Assembly: GCA_907163375.1 (NCBI GenBank)
Contig: CAJQUW010007924.1
Span: forward strand, 248,001 to 312,000
Length of the DNA stretch: 64,000 nucleotides
Origin: Prostheceraeus crozeri
Lineage: Eukaryota; Platyhelminthes; Polycladida; Euryleptidae
Direction: 5' to 3'
Below the pieces are notes generated by a model. It was not told the DNA's origin, did not search any database, and saw only the letters and a program-made list of their open reading frames with translations. Shown in pieces: positions 38,156 through 50,087 of this stretch. Made by a program: the position numbers and the translations under genes. Numbering within the stretch: position 1 is the stretch's first letter; each line of letters begins with the position of its first letter.

Positions 38156-41100
38156 GTAAGTGCTATTTAATGCGACAATTATTTTTATTTTACTTTGTCT
38201 TGTTTTAGTAATGAATTCTAGGATCTACAGTGACTATCGAACATATATGTCCCATTTCGTGAAAATTCTCCTCTCAAGAACCTGCAAGAGAATTGCGCAG
38301 TTAATGAAATAGTTACAGAATATTTTGATTAATTGAAGACAAACATTTGACAAACCAGGACAGGGCCTGTAGCTCTGTGAGTGGTCAAGTTTCGGTATGT
38401 TGATTATGATTTGTCAAGAAACATGATGATCATAATATTATAATTGACATTTTCTACTTGCAAATTATTGGTCTATGGTATAAACTAATAAATTCGCGCA
38501 TAAACCAAGTGAATTTAATACATCATCTGAATGCAAGCCTGTAGACATATAACTTTGATTCTTGATACTGTAAAACGCCCCCTGGGGTTAATTAAAGGCT
38601 GCAGAAGTGCCGATTGGACAATTGCCCAGCTGGAGCTTCAGACATATCTATATGTCTAAAGAGATAATGTTTCCGGCTGCGGTTTGGGTGAACGAATTCG
38701 AATCGGAATCTGACAAACCAAGCTGTATTCAATTCAGAATTAGTTGCAACTTGTTATCGTTGAAAGCAGAGTCAGTGGTAGGCCACCACTACTTTTTTAC
38801 ACCTTTCGCTGATTGTAAGCTTATGTTTAATTGGCGATTATCAAGATCCTGTTATTAATAGCATGGTTGCAGTTTTAAAGCACTATCCGTATATGCTATC
38901 AGATTTGATAAACTGGCGGCTACTTGTAGACATTGATGCCGTAGTTCAGCAGTTCGGTAGCCACGATAAGGGTAATTGAAGACTCGTCGCTCATTCGTCG
39001 TTCTAGAGCATTTACATTTGCACTTTAGACCAAACGCAGACGTTGAGAATAGCATTGCATTATACAGATTAGAGAACCATCACAGTTGAGTTTGTTTTCG
39101 CAAGTGTTGCCGTTATGTAAATAATAACATTTATCATTATCAAGCACATCGACACCTCCTTTCATCCGCTTGCAATTCAATCAGAAACCACTAAGTTATG
39201 TTATCATTGCAATCAGTCGTTCACATTTTCGTGAGATTTGAAAGAGGACTTGATCTAAATTAGAAGAATTATTGATTAGAGTTGTAGCATAACAATAGGA
39301 GTGGAGGTGCAACATTCTACGGATAAACCCCTTATGCCACATGAACCCCTAATGCTACGACACTGTCGTAAGTAATATAAAGATGACTGAAATTTCCAAA
39401 AGCCCCCAATGTTGCTCCAGATGTTTACTAAGATTAGGGGTGCTCTAGTGTTCTTGATTAGTGGCTTGCATTTGGAGTTTTTTTTCAGCTTACTTTAGGA
39501 GCGTGCGGTTTACAGTGATTTTGGCTTGACGGTTAATATTATGTTGTTTCGGGGGATAAAGCCATTTGATTAGATTACGCGGATTCTTCATTGAGGACTT
39601 ATGTCATACTGTCGCCGTCGATAGCTCAGTTGGTAGAGCGTTGGCCTAGAATGCCAGAGGTCGGGGGTTAGAATCCACCAAGACACACAGTTATTTTCTG
39701 TCTGTTAAATTAGTGCTAAAATTAAAGTAAACTTCATGATTCTCCTTATCCAAGCTATCAGAATATCAGTGATAAAAGCAGTCTGATGTCATACTGAGAT
39801 GTTTCGGGAGAAACTTGCTGATGAATATGTGCTAGATTCTGCTTACATTTCAGATGTGCAGAATGTCATCCCTGCACGTCATCCCTGCATATGTCAAATC
39901 AGAAGTAGCTTGGATGTACAGCTACTAATTACAAGGAACATTTTAAACGCCAGGATGCAAATTTTTTTTCAGAAAATATAAAATGAAATATTTAAAGACG
40001 CGTTTCATTTCGAATAGCTTTATTTCTTAAGTTTATTGGATAGTCGAGATTATAAGAAGTCTGGTATCAGTAATTATAATCAGTATTATCTACAGAGAAA
40101 TTGAATCCGCTAGGTGAGAGCGGATTGATCACAATGTGCAGCATAAAAACCATGCAAAAAGAATGAATTGATTTTGGTTTTTGATTTTGATCACATTTAC
40201 CGGCTGATTACATTAGACAGTGGTAATATTAAGCGACGACATCTGTAGAAACGATTATATTTGCCTTATATCGATGTTTACCTGTACTTGGCAAATCTTG
40301 CTTATTTGCATTTGAATTTGTTGTGTATATGCATGTACAGTATTGAATATCTTAAGATTAAATTAAAACACAACACGGTTAAAAAATTCGGAGAATCCAG
40401 GAAACGGAAGAAGCTAAAGTTAAAACAACTACCGTAGTGGAAAATCATGTAAATAATTGTGTTGGTGGAAGTCAAGAGCATATGAATATAATTAATACTT
40501 ACAACATAGAGATACTCACCCCACAAAGTAGGGAACGTAGTACATATAACGGCTAGCCGAGCCAGCTTTTAAAGGAACGGGAAATAAATTAAAACTTATA
40601 ATCAATTTTACTTAAAACAATAAACTAAAATGAGAGCTCGGCATGAAACATAGCGAGAAGTTTACCAAAATTATAGATGATGAAAATTAAGAAGCATAAG
40701 AAAGCAAATAGATAGCTATGTACGAAGTCATCAGGGAGGAAGCATGTGGCTGCAGAAAGCAAGGTTTCGCCCTAACCTCCAGCCTTTACCACATGATGGG
40801 GTCAGGCCAACCATATCGAATGAATGATGAGGACGGTCTCTCCAAACCTGAGGAAACATAGCTAAAACTTAATCGTGAATAAATTTAGATGTAAGAGAAC
40901 AAAAGGATGCATAAGAACATGGATAGTATTTATTGGTCTAACATTCCTACGATGGAAGGTATTTGGCGGGGTGAAAAGCAACCGAACTTATGAACGAGGA
41001 ACCTATTTCTCGAGAAGGACTTTATGCAAGAATTTATTAGTGGATTAACTTTGTAACTTCTTTCCTTGAAAATATTGAAAATGCCCTTAGCTCTTGATAT

Positions 41101-42345
41101 GAAGGCGGAAGCATATGAAGAAAACCTAGCGAACCAGATGAGTTGGGCAGCAAAGATGTTTGAGCCAGTGTTCATGGTCATATTACTTTCGGGGAAAGTA
41201 TATAGCACCCCTGGGAAGCTGAACTCATCAAACTTATGGTAGATCAGACCTTTAGACCTCTGTGGTGTAAAGGCCGCTATCTTGGGATCTTGATCTTAGC
41301 GTCCAAATAATTCACGCATTGTCATTGTCTCCGCTTCTACTAACCAAAAGAACTATTGGGTAGATTTCAGGAAGGATCATATCGAAGTGCCTGTAACTAA
41401 ATATGCAAATGTCTTAGAAATGCACAAAGAGAATGACAACTATTAAGTCATAAATTTTAAAAACCAAAACACGGTTTGCTGGTTCATGGCCACGCTTGTT
41501 CTCTCAAGTGAACTACATCAAGATAAAATGCTAAAACGTTGACAGAAGATAATAACAGGAGCTATTGAGTAAAGTTAAAACTACGCAAGACACAAGACAC
41601 AAGAATGATGACGTCAGCTACTAGCACACTCTAACATGTCAGAAATCATAGAAAAGCTATGTACACTCACTACTGAAATAAAGCAAAAGTCAACTGTAAA
41701 GCTATAGTTGCTATAAAGCTATAAAACTATAAAGTCAACTATAAAGCAAACTATTAAGTCAATAAAAGACACCAAAACCATTGATACCCGGGCCGCACTC
41801 GTCTGATGACCAGGGAATCGAACAAAAAGAATGCGAGTGAAGGCAGACGTCATTTCTAAGTGATGTCGGCAGTTTACTGTTCAATTAACAGCATGCACAT
41901 TTTGTCTGTACATAAAGTAGTGGCTAACGAAATTACATGTGATTTAAATACACATATTGCAGAGACAGATGTTTTCAGGCAAACGGTCAATTTCAACTGC
42001 TTGTTCGGCCTGTTGAAGCATTGAAAATGAAATTAAGTCTTTCATTAGGCAAATCGTTCTATCTGTTGTACCACAGCTTGAACATTGATAAGACAAGTTT
42101 GGCTTAACTATCATATCCTGGGGGGGGCATTACGCTGGCCGTCAAACCACTAGTTAGTACTGTATATTCCTTGATCAGTGAACCGCATAAGTTTCAGTTT
42201 CCCCAGGGTTCTATTCTTCGCAGACTACTGCAGTGGTTGTCTGCTTTCAAATCCCTTAATCCCTTGTTTTCCAACTGTACATGTGTGCAATTGGGCAACA
42301 GTGGTCACAACCCTTTTATACAACTGCCTGCTCTTCTTTCAACAG
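38156..42345 (+). other. intron 2 (about 4.2 kb)
   Basis: The intron contains a tRNA-derived fragment (39615-39687). At about 41,690-41,770 there is a run of short CTATAAAG-type repeats. Otherwise nothing was recognised; the 40.5-41.8 kb part is unusually A-rich on the plus strand. Confidence 0.4.
39615..39687 (+). repeat. tRNA pseudogene or head of a tRNA-derived SINE
   Basis: The A-box region TAGCTCAGTTGGTAGAGCG is perfect. A five-pair anticodon stem (TTGGC/GCCAG) carries loop CTAGAAT (formal anticodon AGA). The B box is mutated (GGTTAGAATCC instead of GGTTCGAATCC). The acceptor stem (CCGTCGA against AAGACAC) does not pair, and there is no Ser-type long variable arm. It is therefore not a working tRNA. 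No A-rich or microsatellite tail was seen to prove a SINE. Confidence 0.7.
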
Positions 42346-42478
42346 CACAAATACATCCGTGTCGGAGGTGGATATCGGCACAGCTTCCTCTACGTCAAGA
42401 TGTTGCTGGATGAGATCGAGTTTCGGCATCAACAGGAATTACTGAGGATGAAGAGGCTCGAAGCGATCCAGGAAGGTG
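42346..42478 (+). CDS. exon 3 of the repeat-protein gene
   Basis: The acceptor is CTCTTCTTTCAACAG. The exon is read in phase 0 in and phase 1 out. It begins HKYIRVGGGYRHSFLYVKML and ends in a charged helix-like stretch, EFRHQQELLRMKRLEAIQEG. IRVGGGY recalls the VRVGGGW signature of the GAS2/GAR microtubule-binding domain, but the rest of that domain is not seen, so this is only a hint. The donor is doubled (GAAG|GTG|GTGAGT): use of either site keeps phase 1 and adds or drops one Gly. The second is nearer consensus and was chosen. Confidence 0.75.
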
Positions 42479-43210
42479 GTGAGTATCATTGCGCAACGGT
42501 GTGGAATACAAGAACGCTAGGCTCCATGGTGACACGGGAGAGTTCCTCCCTTGTTTGATGCGGGGAACGGAAGTCCATTAGCAGGTCGTCAATCGACAAC
42601 GACAGGAAGAAATCTGAATCTGATAGTGCGATAGAGAAGTGAAGGTGGGAGAGAGAACAGGAGACGAAAATAATACCTTGATGAATTGATGAGTTGGGAG
42701 CCGATGCGTGAAGCGTCAATGACACTGTAAGAGCAAACAGATGAATCAAAAACATAGTTGACAATGGAGTTTCAGGTGTGAATATATTACAAATTACAAT
42801 AAAAAAATCTCATTATCAAGTCCAAAAATTGCGTGCATGTTACACCTGCCGGATGACCAAAAAATGACACCAGTAGACAACAATCTATCCTATTTGTATG
42901 CTATATGCTACATGCGTTCTATGTTTTAACGACATTGGCCTGCAACCTCTGTTCTTGTTTGATAAACAAAGATAATATGTAGAGGATGCGGTTCAAATCG
43001 ATCTCAGGTTCGGCCGCGAATAGGTTCGACTACAACCTTTGACTTGGATGTCAGCCTATTTGTTGCATACAGCCCATATATGTTTAGTGAACATGTCGAC
43101 ACAATCGGGTTTGGTTGACTTGAGCAGACTTTTCGGGGGTGGCGGAGAGCCTTGTATCAAAATGAATGCCAATTGTTATCGAGCTCGACACGTAAAATAA
43201 TGGCTTAGGA

Positions 43211-43810
43211 ACAGAATTAGATTCATCTGCGCACGCTTCGGTTTCCTAGAAAGGAAGGGTTAAATGTAGCCTTAATATCGAAATGGCACATCACAGAATT
43301 GACAACTTGCTCCTTCTCGAATGGATAATTCGTGAATCGCTTGCTATTGGAAATGGCAAACAATAAGCTGTCAGCAGAGGACACCAGAGCCAGTGAGAGA
43401 TGCGTGCGTGCTGTGATATCACTTCGCACACACCAAAACACACATCGCTGTCTTGGTTAACATTCGTATGCACTATACAGTGAGCAATGGCGAGGAGAGG
43501 ATGTGAAAGCATCAAGTGAACTAATTTTCGTACGCCTCCTACTTTTTTAATAATGATCGGATCGACCAACATTATGGAGAAAACTTGTGCGCAATGATCT
43601 GAATTCTTCGAATCTGAAGGAATTGTGGCAATCGAAGCACTTTGCTTGAACTCACATTAATCCGCAAGCGACGCACGCCTTTTTCCTATCTCTGTAAGGT
43701 ATTAGGAATTCCTTTTTGCCCACTTAATAGGTTCCTCGATGTGCCGTCAATTTCGAATTAATCACACTTCTAACAAACCGAAGCAGATAAACAAAACATT
43801 TAATTCTGTG
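43211..43810. mobile_element. Mutator-like element, copy B, 600 bp
   Basis: The ends ACAGAATTAG (left) and TTAATTCTGTG (right) match the family at 12108-12625 and 52114-52172. Interior bases about 43,530-43,720 align at roughly 80% with copy A in the opposite orientation, for example the block AATTCTTCGAATCTGAAGGAAT. A minus-strand frame at 43291-43572 begins MLVDPIIIKK, parallel to MFGPPIIFKK in copy A. Neither is a full transposase. No target duplication is visible, and the first base of the left end is changed, so this copy is older or rearranged. Confidence 0.7.
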
Positions 43811-44023
43811 GGTGCAAGTCTCGTGAAGCAATATGGTCAATGTTCTATCTATTAAATAGTCATGTCGACTTGGCTTTGATAATTATCACTCATTATCTCA
43901 AATTATGCATTATTATCTCAGATTTAACTCAAATATTTTTCACACCGGAAATTAAACATCAGTGAAAAAGCGTAAATTATTGCAGGTGGATGACGGCTTA
44001 GTATTTCGTAAGTGGCCCAAATA

Positions 44024-44836
44024 CAGTCCGTTTCATAAAAAGTGGATCATCCTAAAATTTGACTAAATATAACATAAGTATGATACAGAAAGCATTTTTT
44101 TAATTATTTCATTTAAATATATTTATTTAAAAATGTCTATAATCTGAATATGATACAGTCGTAACGGTTCGGTAAGAAAGATATATTTATGCCCTACCCC
44201 CCTTGCCAATGACCAAATTACCAATTCAATTCGTCTAGGTGTTTGATTGATTTTGACGTTGATTTTTGACTGAGCTAACTTTTTAAACTATCTTTTTAAC
44301 CAGTGACGTAGAGTCTCGTTTTTGTTCAATTTGTGCTTTGTAATTGTTTTCCTTCTAGCTGAAAGCAATCAGGAGTGATGCAACACCACGCATCGAAGTC
44401 AAACACCTATGGAACCAGTCGTTCATCACCTGTACAACAGTTTTATGTTGATGACATGTACATTATTGTGGTGCTGATTGACGATTTTCTTTATCTTTGT
44501 TTTGCTTGATTCTTTTTTTTTGTTTTGCTATTTAGCTTTGAACAAAGGATAGCAGATGTAAACAAAAAAGAGTGAGCAGATGAAATTTGAGAGATGCTTA
44601 AATGTTTTTTTGTGATCTACTACAAATGATTATTATAACAGGACTACTTTTTTTTATCAATAACAGGAAATTTCCAAATATTTATTAGTAAGCAAAACAA
44701 CAATATGTTCCAAATTTCAGAGAAATATATTCAAGTTTGGCGGAGTTAGATTCGTTCAAAGTTCAGCGGAGTTAGACAAGTTTGGCTTTATTATGAAACA
44801 ATCTTAAGGGTGATCCATTTTTTATGAAACAATCTG
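44024..44836. mobile_element. Tc1/mariner-type MITE, 813 bp
   Basis: The terminal inverted repeats are about 35 bp (CAGTCCGTTTCATAAAAAGT at the left; CAGATTGTTTCATAAAAAAT read from the right). They are flanked by TA on both sides (44022-44023, 44837-44838). Near the right end the phrase GCGGAGTTAGA occurs twice. No transposase is present in the interior. It lies wholly within intron 3, ending about 390 bp before exon 4. Confidence 0.8.
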
Positions 44837-45221
44837 TAGATGTTTAACTAAAAAAATGAGAGTTAATTAATCCATTTACTATGCTAGTAGGATTATAATT
44901 TGGACAACAATAAGTAGTCTATTCATCTTGGCATGAAGAATAATTTATCTATTTAAGTGGCAGCTGTAGCGGGGTTCATTTATAGGGTACATTATTAGTA
45001 ATGTTCATCCGCACCTTAATTAGTATATCTTCTACATGATGAACATTTTCCGATGGTAGGGTATGTAGTTCCTCGGTGCTGTAGTTTCAGGAACATTTTG
45101 TAAATAAACCATTTTGAGTAAGGGGCAGACAAAAAGCATTCATCAGTAGGCTTTGCATTCCGAAAGCGTTTTGCAGGAGAGTAATTAAGTTTTCTAATAT
45201 TTGATTTTTATTTTATTTCAG

Positions 45222-45775
45222 GTGTTCGAGCCGTCAAAACGTATATTCGAACGAAGAGTGGTCGTCTAGTTGAACGGATAATTTTTCTGAACGAAGAAGA
45301 TTACCAAGAATTTCAGCGTCAGCTTGCCAAGGGTGGTGATCCAGCTTCCATACTTCGAAAATATCTTTCCAAGGCAGAAGCGAAAGGTTTGGAGTCATTT
45401 GACAAAAGTGAACAACGCGCCATTAAGACTTTCATCCGAACAAAGAGCGGTCGTCTGATAGAGAAAATTATCTACGTTTCGAAAGAAGAATTTGATGCCA
45501 TTCAGAGGGGAGATGTCAACGCTAATGATGTTTTAAGACGCCATTTGAAACTCGAAGATGGTCAAAAATTCGAGGGTTGGCAGGAAGCAAAGATGCGTGC
45601 CATCAAGACAAAAATAAGGACTAAAAGTGGTCGGATTATCGAGAAGACGATCATGGTTTCAGAAGAAGACTACAAAAGACTTCAAGCAGGTGGCAAACTG
45701 GAAGATGTACTCAAGAAATATATGTCTTTGGATGAGGGACAGACTCTAGAAGGTTGGGAAAAGCCAAAACCACAG
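45222..45775 (+). CDS. exon 4: three tandem TKSGR repeats
   Basis: The acceptor is TTTTATTTCAG and the donor CCACAG|GTAAGC; phase 1 in, phase 0 out. The exon encodes three ~60-residue repeats. Each opens with [VI]KT.IRTKSGR[LI][IV]E[RK], then a hydrophobic triplet, an acidic turn (NEEDY, SKEEF, SEEDY), a helix-like stretch ending in [IV]L[RK][RK][YH], and, in repeats 2 and 3, a close such as LEDGQKFEGW or LDEGQTLEGW. Repeat 1 ends differently (AEAKGLESF). No stop or frameshift occurs over 184 codons, and the repeat pattern is conserved at protein level. This is strong evidence for a real, constrained coding exon. The domain is not recognised. Confidence 0.94.
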
Positions 45776-46172
45776 GTAAGCTTCTTCATTAACTGTGCTG
45801 GTCTGAGAACCATGTGAAAATGTATGCAATTGATCTTTTGAAACTATTTGAATGAAAGGACACCCAATTTCAGTCAAGACGTTCATTGGTGAATATATAA
45901 ATATAGAAGTGACAAACATCGACTTCCTCCTTAACAGGAAAAAATCTGTTGAATAAGACTTTTAATGCAAGTGCTGATCATTTGAGTGTTGAGCATTGAA
46001 TCATGCCATCATAGGTGATCATGCTAAATATCGAGGAGGTGTTGGCTTGATGCGAGTCAAGACCGAGATAAGTCTAATTTAGGAACTGAATATACAATTC
46101 AGGTAAAAAAAATTAGTGCAGATTTGTCTCTACTCTTTTAACAAAGTATGTCCCACTAGGTTAAGGTTCACC

Positions 46173-46563
46173 CCATCATCAGACTTGTTTGCTTCATCAA
46201 GTTATCATCAGACTTGTTTGCTTCATCAAGCCATCATCAGACTTGTTTACTTCATCAAGCCATCATCAGACTTGCTTACTTCATCAAGCCATCATCAGAC
46301 TTGTTTGCTTCATCAAGTTATCATCAGACTTGTTTGCTTCATCAAGTTATCACCAGACTTGTTTACTTCATCAAGTTATCATCAGACTTGTTTGCTTCAT
46401 CAAGTTATCATCAGACTTGTTTGCTTCATCAAGTTATCATCAGACTTGTTTACTTCATCAAGTTATCATCAGACTTGCTTACTTCATCAAGCCATCATCA
46501 GACTTGCTTACTTCATCAAGCCATCATCAGACTTGTTTACTTCATCAAGCCATCATCAGACTT
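46173..46563 (+). repeat. minisatellite, 29-bp unit, about 13 copies
   Basis: The unit is CTTGTTTGCTTCATCAAGTT followed by ATCATCAGA. Copies differ mainly at TTTGC/TTTAC/CTTAC and AAGTT/AAGCC. Because 29 is not a multiple of 3 and the unit lacks stops, all three plus-strand frames are open and encode rotations of the same 29-residue period. These are artefacts of the repeat, not proteins. It lies in intron 4. Confidence 0.95.
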
Positions 46564-48290
46564 CGATACGCCACTAAGCTATCATTTTCCTTCATTAAGG
46601 CTGTCTTGACTGTTCAAGCATAGCTATGACATCATCTGCTGGCAAACTGATCAAGAATCGTTCGAAATGGATGGTAATTATTTTATCATCAACCGGCATT
46701 AATTCTAACATCGCATCAATTGTGAAATTGACTCAACGTCAATATCGCATTCACTGTTACGAAAAATTGAATTTTGGAAATTGTCTTTGACTGTATCTAG
46801 TTGATAATGTTGAAATCATTCTGTTACCATCTGTAGTAAGTAACTATGTGATGAACAACTTGTGAACTTCATCTTAAGTGTGTAGATTGAATGATTCTTG
46901 ACAATTTATAGTGCGGCAGCCAGATGCAAGTACCCGTCAAAAATCTAGACCTGTCCTTGACCGACTGTCTCAATTGTCTGCCGCAACATACAACTACATA
47001 CTCGTAGGTCATGAAGCTCTGTTCAAAAGTAGATGGATTCTCGATTGGAGTGACCACTTCATCTCACAGCAATACAATGTGTAAATAGGCAAAACATGAT
47101 AATAAATAAGAAGCAATAATATCAATACAAAAATTGACATAGCCGTTTGCGACAGAGACAGTTTATATAATCGACTCCTCGAATGGATTTATATCAAGCC
47201 ACAGCAGACAGCAATAAATAACAGAGAAGATGTCAATGAACTCGCAGACTGTCTTTTTTAGGATGCTTTTTTTGATGCATCTCTAGGATTGCATTTCTGT
47301 GTGTTCTTTACGTATTGAAATTTGTAGGAAGATAGTGTGGCATAACTCTTTAAAATGTACATTGATAATTCTTTCCAAATTGACGGTGCTGTGCAGTGCA
47401 ATGGCGAAATATATTGTAGACAATATATGTAGATATTTAGGTAACTAAAAACTTGACGATTCCAAACAAAAATTAATTTTCTCATCACTATAATAAAAGC
47501 GAATCATGACTCTTCCTTTTGAAATTTCCTCTTTCAGATTCGAAGATGAATATATCGAAGTAGTTGTTATTTTTACAGTGAAAATATTACAAAACTTAAT
47601 ACGAAAATCAAATGAAAATCGTAACTTATGACTGAAATCAGTTAGACCTACATTCAAAATGGAGAAGAAAACTTGAAAAAACTAATTATATAAACCAGGA
47701 ATAGGTATTATACTGTTGAAGCAGTTTTGTTAGGGCTGTGTGACGTCTAACAAAATTCGTTGCAAGCCCAGGAAGATATGTTATTTCATATCGGTACTTG
47801 ATGCGTGTAAAGACCGTCACAAATGTGTTTCCACGATTCATATGGATCCATTGGTTGCTCTTTCAAAATTTGTATCTCAAGAATGATAGAGTTAGTGATT
47901 CACGTATTTCTAATTATTGATTGAATGACATCTTCATAGATCTTTTACATCTCCTAGGGTCCAATTTTATCTCTAAAGAAGTGGTAGCCTAAGTGGTGTC
48001 GGTTATATAAATGGTAGGCATGATGTAGATGTTATTAGACTGAGCAGTCGTTTATGATATTCGGTACAGGCCTGTGATTATCCCACAAATTTAAAGACAG
48101 CCCGCAAAAATCATGCGAATTTCATGAATCCCACAAATTTGTGGATAAGCAACAAATCCCGATTTTGAATTAAAAGCCCCTGAAGTAAATTTGCTTTTCA
48201 AATGCATGCTAGTTATTTACGATGTTCAGGTGATCTTATATTTCAAACTTTCTTGTTTAGTTTTTGAGAATTTTGTTGAAATTTTATTTA

Positions 48291-49424
48291 CTTGTTGCCC
48301 CACAAAACCCCCAAATTTTACTTTTACGAAGTTTTCTTATACTTGACCCTATATTTCATGTCAACTTGTTACGGCTAGGTTTCAGAATTAGTTAAGTGCA
48401 GTCTCTAGTCGACAGATAAACATACTGATTGATGTATTGGGTTGACAGAATGCCATAGATATCTTACTACATAGATATCTTCTTCGGCAGTAAATCTGAA
48501 AACTGAAATAAGACCAGAGGATCTTATTGTCCAGATAGACAAACAGCAACCATCATTGATGTGCTACGGTGCTGTTTCTTGGCACAGGAAGGCAAACCTA
48601 TTCTTCGTTGAAGGATGTGCCAGTAGCCAAGAAGGAATTCCGGAATACAAAAGGAAAAAGAAGACTGTTGACCAACATGTCTATCGAGATGAAATGTGCC
48701 CCTTGATGTTCAGAGACATTAATTCAACGATTGGAAGACACGATTGGATTCGGCAATAGGATGGAGCGAGAGCTCATACTGCAAGAGATACGGTTGCTTG
48801 GCTCAGAGAGAGCACGCCCGAATTCATTTCATCGGCCAACTGGCCAGCAAAGAGTCCCGACCTAACTTTTATGGATTATTCAATATGCAGTATATTTTTG
48901 CCTCATTTGCGAGCCAATCGTGACGACATCAGCACAATTGGAGATTTGAAAAATGCTCTAACTATTGCCTGGGGCAGTATTTCGTTTGACTGCCTCCAAA
49001 AGTATACTTCTTCGTGGGTGAAGCGCTTAAACGAATCTGTCGAACTTGAAGGTAGGCATATTGAACATCATTAATGTATTGCCTATTTCATTAATAGCTA
49101 ATTGTGGAACATAAATATATGTTCCATAACTTCATTGTCATTTTGTTTTACTGGCCTGTCATCTTGCAATTACCAGGAAAGTAGTATAATAAAAGTACTT
49201 TTGGGAAATTTGGGTTTTTTGAATGGCATAATAATCTATGCAGTAAGACATCTATGGCATTCTGTCAACCCAATACATCAATCGGCATGTTTATCTGTAG
49301 ACTAGAGACTGCACTTAACTAGGAGGTTAGTTTTGAAATCTTGACCATAACAAATTGACATGAAATATAGCGTCAAGTATAAGAAAACTTCGTGAAAGTA
49401 AAATTTGGGGGTTTTGTGCGGCAC
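48291..49424 (+). mobile_element. Tc1/mariner element with ~200-bp inverted ends, internally deleted
   Basis: The left (about 48291-48490) and right (about 49250-49424) ends are long imperfect inverted repeats sharing CACAAAACCCCCAAATTTTA at the tips and TTGGGTTGACAGAATGCCAT at the inner edge. TA lies next to both ends. At 1.13 kb it is shorter than a typical 1.3-1.6-kb autonomous element because the N-terminal part of the transposase is missing. The surviving transposase frame is on the plus strand (48544-49074). Confidence 0.85.
48544..49074 (+). pseudogene. Tc1/mariner transposase, C-terminal part with one internal stop
   Basis: One reading frame runs CYGAVSW...NLFFVEG, then DGARAHTARDTVAWL, then WPAKSPDLTFMDYSI, ending RHIEHH and a stop at 49,072-49,074. 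DGARAHTA and PDL..MDYSIW-type blocks hold the second and third catalytic carboxylates of the DDE/D domain. The frame is broken by a single TAG at 48757-48759, just before DGARAHTA, where CAG (Gln) would be usual. The DNA-binding helix-turn-helix region and the first catalytic Asp are absent. It is otherwise well preserved, which suggests a relatively young copy. Confidence 0.88.
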
Positions 49425-49715
49425 TAGATTGGATAGAACTTTTTTCTGAATTGTTAGATTGTGAAAGTTCAAAAGGTTCCAAAATCTCCAAAGCCAAATT
49501 GTCATGCTGAATGTCGCATGGACTAGGATTGAATTGTGTCTGGATGGTGCAGGAACTTAACTCGGTTGCTTCATGTGTCTTTGACTTGATGAAACAATAT
49601 CTGATCAAGCCGTTAAGCAGTTAAACATTTATGTCAGATTTTATGATATTTTGAGACACTAAATTACTGTTCGCTGTCTGACATCGCCTTTTTTGAGGCA
49701 TGCTATACTACTCAA

Positions 49716-50087
49716 ATGGTTTCTGATGAATTGATCAAGTCTTTGAGGGAGCAAAAATTATCTCTAAGTCTCTTGCTTTTTGTAAGTAATGACAACAATG
49801 GTCCAAAAGTTAAGAAATCCATTTGGGAAAAGTCAGTACATCAGTGGCAGAAGCGACAGTTTCACCTGGACTGCTTCCGTCGGGATTTTCCGATCTCCAT
49901 GCTGTACGTGACGCAATCTGAAAAGGATTATAGAATGTCGAACAGTGTTGAAAAATACGTGCAAGACGAGTTCCATTGGTTCAAATTCTCCGCCCCCAGG
50001 AGAGAAGATAATCACATTGCTCTTGAAACGTTGTATCTGGAGTCAAGGACATTCGTTGATTCGTTGAATCTCGATGGACCACATTGA
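49716..50087 (+). CDS. unassigned open frame, 123 codons, in intron 4
   Basis: The frame runs from ATG at 49,716 to a stop at 50,085-50,087. The composition is protein-like (three Trp, many Asp/Glu, Arg and Phe). The stretch KKSIWEKSVHQWQKRQFHLD, followed by KDYRM, loosely recalls the N-terminal part of PIF/Harbinger transposases, but without the nuclease core this is weak. A frame of this length can occur by chance about once in a window like this. It could be a transposon fragment or an unseen gene's exon. Confidence 0.25.
   Translation: MVSDELIKSLREQKLSLSLLLFVSNDNNGPKVKKSIWEKSVHQWQKRQFHLDCFRRDFPISMLYVTQSEKDYRMSNSVEKYVQDEFHWFKFSAPRREDNHIALETLYLESRTFVDSLNLDGPH

Larger units (their letters stand above)
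42479..45221 (+). other. intron 3 (about 2.7 kb)
   Basis: The intron carries Mutator-like copy B (43211-43810) and a Tc1/mariner MITE (44024-44836). The remainder holds nothing recognised. Confidence 0.6.

Noticed and set aside
39615-39687. Functional tRNA gene (formal anticodon AGA)
   Set aside because: The acceptor stem does not pair, the B box is mutated, and the long variable arm of tRNA-Ser is missing.
40540-41860. Possible LTR-type element (a tRNA-complement-like GGGAATCGAAC near 41,811)
   Set aside because: No paired long terminal repeats, no coding remnants and no clear boundaries were seen; the match is short and may be chance.
46173-46563. Possible CRISPR array
   Set aside because: Units are contiguous 29-mers with no unique spacers, and the genome is eukaryotic.
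46116-46623. Three overlapping 131-153-codon plus-strand frames that look like repeat proteins
   Set aside because: They are the same 29-bp minisatellite read in its three frames; the unit simply lacks stops. There is no start context, conservation or splice signal.
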